From positions 1 to 7,783 of the forward strand of contig CAMYRF010000035.1 in NCBI GenBank assembly GCA_947296775.1: DNA of 7,783 nt, given 5' to 3'. Source of the stretch: an uncultured Mycoplasmatota bacterium (GTDB lineage Bacteria; Bacillota_I; Bacilli_A; RF39; UBA660). A model generated the notes under the pieces. The model did not search any database, was not told where the DNA came from, and was given only the letters and a program-made list of their open reading frames with translations. This document shows positions 6,276 to 7,783 of the stretch, one piece after another. A program made the translations under genes and the position numbers. The number at the start of each line of letters is the position of its first letter. The stretch's first letter is position 1.

Positions 6276-6292
6276 AATTATGGGTGATAAAA

Positions 6293-6658
6293 ATGGATTG
6301 TATTTTTTGTAAAATAATGAATGGTGAAATTCCATCATACACATTATATGAAGATGATGTTGTAAAAGTATTTTTAGATGTTAATCCAGATGTTAACGGG
6401 CACGCTTTAGTGGTCCCAAAAAAACATTATCAAGATTTATTTGATATTGATAATGATACATTAATGCATATTTTAGAAGTAGCTAGAAAAATGGATAACT
6501 TATTTAAAGAAAAATTAGGTTCAGAAGGATTAACATTAGTTCAAAATAATGGATTACTTCAAGAAGTTAAGCACTTTCATTTACATTTAAAACCAGCATA
6601 TAGTGGTAAACAAGAATTAGTAAATGTCGAAGATGTTTATAATCAAATAATGAATTAA
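6293..6658 (+). CDS. HIT family nucleotide-binding protein (Hint-like)
   Basis: HIT proteins are small cytoplasmic nucleotide hydrolases or transferases acting on AMP-linked substrates through a His-triad. The 121-residue product contains the triad HFHLHLKP, with His94, His96 and His98; by family knowledge the middle His is the nucleophile. Cys3 and Cys6 in MDCIFCKI, with His45 and His94, fit the zinc site of Hint/HinT-type members. NPDVNGHALVVPKKHY (31-46) is the other conserved block. The length is normal, though the C-terminus is slightly short. I start at ATG 6293, with GGGTGA 5 bases upstream (6282-6287). The frame that begins at GTG 6284 uses part of this site as its start codon. The gene is single, divergent from suf, and convergent with the surface protein. 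The true substrate cannot be told from sequence. Confidence 0.93.
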   Translation: MDCIFCKIMNGEIPSYTLYEDDVVKVFLDVNPDVNGHALVVPKKHYQDLFDIDNDTLMHILEVARKMDNLFKEKLGSEGLTLVQNNGLLQEVKHFHLHLKPAYSGKQELVNVEDVYNQIMN

Positions 6659-6692
6659 AAAAATGACTCAAATTAAAGTTGAGCCATTTTTT
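6658..6692. terminator. Bidirectional terminator between the HIT gene and the surface protein gene
   Basis: AAAAATGACTCAA (6659-6671) pairs with TTGAGCCATTTTT (6679-6691) around a 7-base loop, giving a stem of about 13 bp. The one irregular pair (6666/6684) is an A-C mismatch in plus-strand RNA but a G-U wobble in minus-strand RNA, so it is stronger for the minus gene. T tracts follow on both strands. The right arm encodes the last four residues (Met-Ala-Gln-Leu) of the minus gene, whose stop codon (6673-6675) sits in the loop. Confidence 0.8.
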
Positions 6693-7783
6693 GATTTTGA
6701 AGTTTTTGAATTTTCTTACGAAATCTACCTTTTCTAGTTGCGATTCTAATTACAATAATAATTAAAAGTAATGCACTAAAACCAATTAATCCTGCAATTA
6801 CATACTTAAATTCTTGAATTTGTTTTTCTAATGTTTCTAATTCTTCTCTATCATAAATTTGAAAAGTTTTTTCTTTGCTATCATACTTATAGATGTTTTT
6901 TTCACCAGTTTCAATATTTACTCCATAGAATAATGCGTAGTCAGAATCTTTAGATAATTTATATACATCTACCTTTTCACCATTTATCTCTTCCTTATAT
7001 TTTTTATAACCATCTGGTATTAATTTTTCAGGAAAACTTAAATAAGCTACAAACATTTGTGGTAATGTAAGTTGTCTAAACAAAGTATATTTATCAGGTT
7101 TTTTACCGTCTTTATATGAATCATATTTATATAATTTTATATTGCCATCTTCATCACGAAGTCCAACTAAAACATAATTAATTTTATCAATTCTATAAGC
7201 CGGAATTTCTTGGCCATCAAAATTTAAAGTTAAATCTTCATGTTCAATAACAAGTTCAGGAAGTTCTTCAGTCTTTTTCACTAAAGTATATTTTTTACCA
7301 CCAATTGTAACCGTAATTGGCGCTGCATCAACATTTACATTTATTGTATATGTTTTTTTATCACCATTTTCAGCAGTAACAACAACATCAAATTTATTGT
7401 CGCCTTCTTTAACATCTTTTTCCCCTGTTCCAGTTACTGTTGCTTTAGAGTCATTAGCAGTAGCATTTATTTTTATTTTTTTCACATCATTACCTACCGA
7501 TAAATTATAAGTTGTTGTATCTTTATTAAAATCAAGAGTTTGTCCCTCTACTGATAAAGATTTTAATGTATTATCGGAAGATTTAGAACTAGACTGATTA
7601 TTTGTAGTAGTATTATTTTTCTTAGAAGAACTTGAAGAGCTGTTTGATGAACTACTTGACGAATTATTCGAAGATGTAATTGTAAAATTAGCACTACTAC
7701 TTCCACCTACTGGATTATAACTTGAATCAGAAACATCATACGTACTAACTTTAACAGAACAAGAACCACTACCTGTAGCAGTC
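6673..7783 (-). CDS. Surface protein with cadherin-like beta-sandwich domain and C-terminal membrane anchor (partial)
   Basis: The reading frame is open to the right edge, giving 369 visible residues without the N-terminus. The apparent start at 7485 is a GTG inside a domain (a Val before KKIKINAT), not a start. In order: a beta-rich end (TATGSGSCSVKVSTYDVS ... SSANFTI) that may be the tail of a cohesin-like domain; a Ser/Asn/Thr linker (about 7582-7677); a cadherin-like beta-sandwich domain beginning LKSLSVEGQTLDF and ending GDKKTYTINV (about 7330-7566); a region with two related motifs, NYVLVGLRDEDGNIKLYKYD and DYALFYGVNIETGEKNIYKYD; a short heptad-like stretch; one transmembrane segment, YVIAGLIGFSALLLIIIVIR (about 6739-6804); and a basic tail GRFRKK. 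The tail implies C-terminus inside, so the rest is extracellular. A signal peptide is expected upstream but not visible. Probable role is envelope or adhesion; no enzyme motif is seen. Confidence 0.85.
   Translation of the reverse strand, partial: TATGSGSCSVKVSTYDVSDSSYNPVGGSSSANFTITSSNNSSSSSSNSSSSSSKKNNTTTNNQSSSKSSDNTLKSLSVEGQTLDFNKDTTTYNLSVGNDVKKIKINATANDSKATVTGTGEKDVKEGDNKFDVVVTAENGDKKTYTINVNVDAAPITVTIGGKKYTLVKKTEELPELVIEHEDLTLNFDGQEIPAYRIDKINYVLVGLRDEDGNIKLYKYDSYKDGKKPDKYTLFRQLTLPQMFVAYLSFPEKLIPDGYKKYKEEINGEKVDVYKLSKDSDYALFYGVNIETGEKNIYKYDSKEKTFQIYDREELETLEKQIQEFKYVIAGLIGFSALLLIIIVIRIATRKGRFRKKIQKLQNQKMAQL
7582..7677 (-). repeat. Low-complexity Ser/Asn/Thr linker region
   Basis: About 32 codons encode almost only Ser, Asn, Thr, Lys and Gln, including two runs of six Ser split by a single Asn. 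Ser codons vary (TCA, TCT, AGT, AGC, TCG), so this is selected composition, not a simple DNA repeat. It is a flexible extracellular linker between the beta-rich N-terminal part and the cadherin-like domain of the surface protein. Confidence 0.75.

Noticed and set aside
1..7783. tRNA, rRNA, CRISPR array, insertion sequence or transposase
   Set aside because: No cloverleaf-type sequence, regularly spaced repeats, terminal inverted repeats or transposase motifs were seen on either strand.

Overview
The window is strongly A+T-rich. Codon use is AT-biased, ribosome binding sites are of the GGAGG/GGTGA type, and intrinsic terminators are short. All Trp codons I decoded inside intact genes are TGG, and sufD ends in TGA, so the standard bacterial code (table 11) fits. 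Gene content and style suggest a low-GC Firmicutes/Bacilli lineage, possibly one of the uncultured Mollicutes-like gut groups; this placement is inference.

Layout, left to right. Bases 1-82 hold a good minus-strand promoter and ribosome binding site for a gene that starts just beyond the left edge. Bases about 131-355 hold a decayed plus-strand gene whose C-terminus resembles phage-type ORF6N/RhuM proteins. It converges on mutS (minus, 364-2889) and the two share a bidirectional terminator. An 18-base sequence occurs in direct orientation on both sides of mutS (65-82 and 2991-3008). Bases 3056-3330 have no intact gene but contain a frameshifted remnant of a TasA/SipW-type secreted protein leader (minus). 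Then comes a compact minus-strand iron-sulfur cluster operon, sufC-sufD-sufS (6126 down to 3376). It has its own promoter and a strong terminator; sufU and sufB, which usually follow sufS in Firmicutes, are absent. A short divergent intergenic region with several promoter and hairpin signals separates sufC from a plus-strand HIT-family gene (6293-6658). That gene converges on a long minus-strand surface protein that runs off the right edge. This protein has a cadherin-like beta-sandwich domain and a C-terminal membrane anchor.

The genes form independent units: mismatch repair (mutS), Fe-S assembly (suf), nucleotide hydrolysis or transfer (HIT) and an envelope protein. Start sites of mutS, sufS and the HIT gene were moved inward to ATG codons with proper ribosome binding sites, because the longest frames begin at TTG or GTG codons inside or upstream of those sites. 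The most notable points are the reduced Suf operon with one short SufD-type scaffold, two unmarked gene remnants, the repeat flanking mutS, and the arrangement of signals between sufC and the HIT gene.
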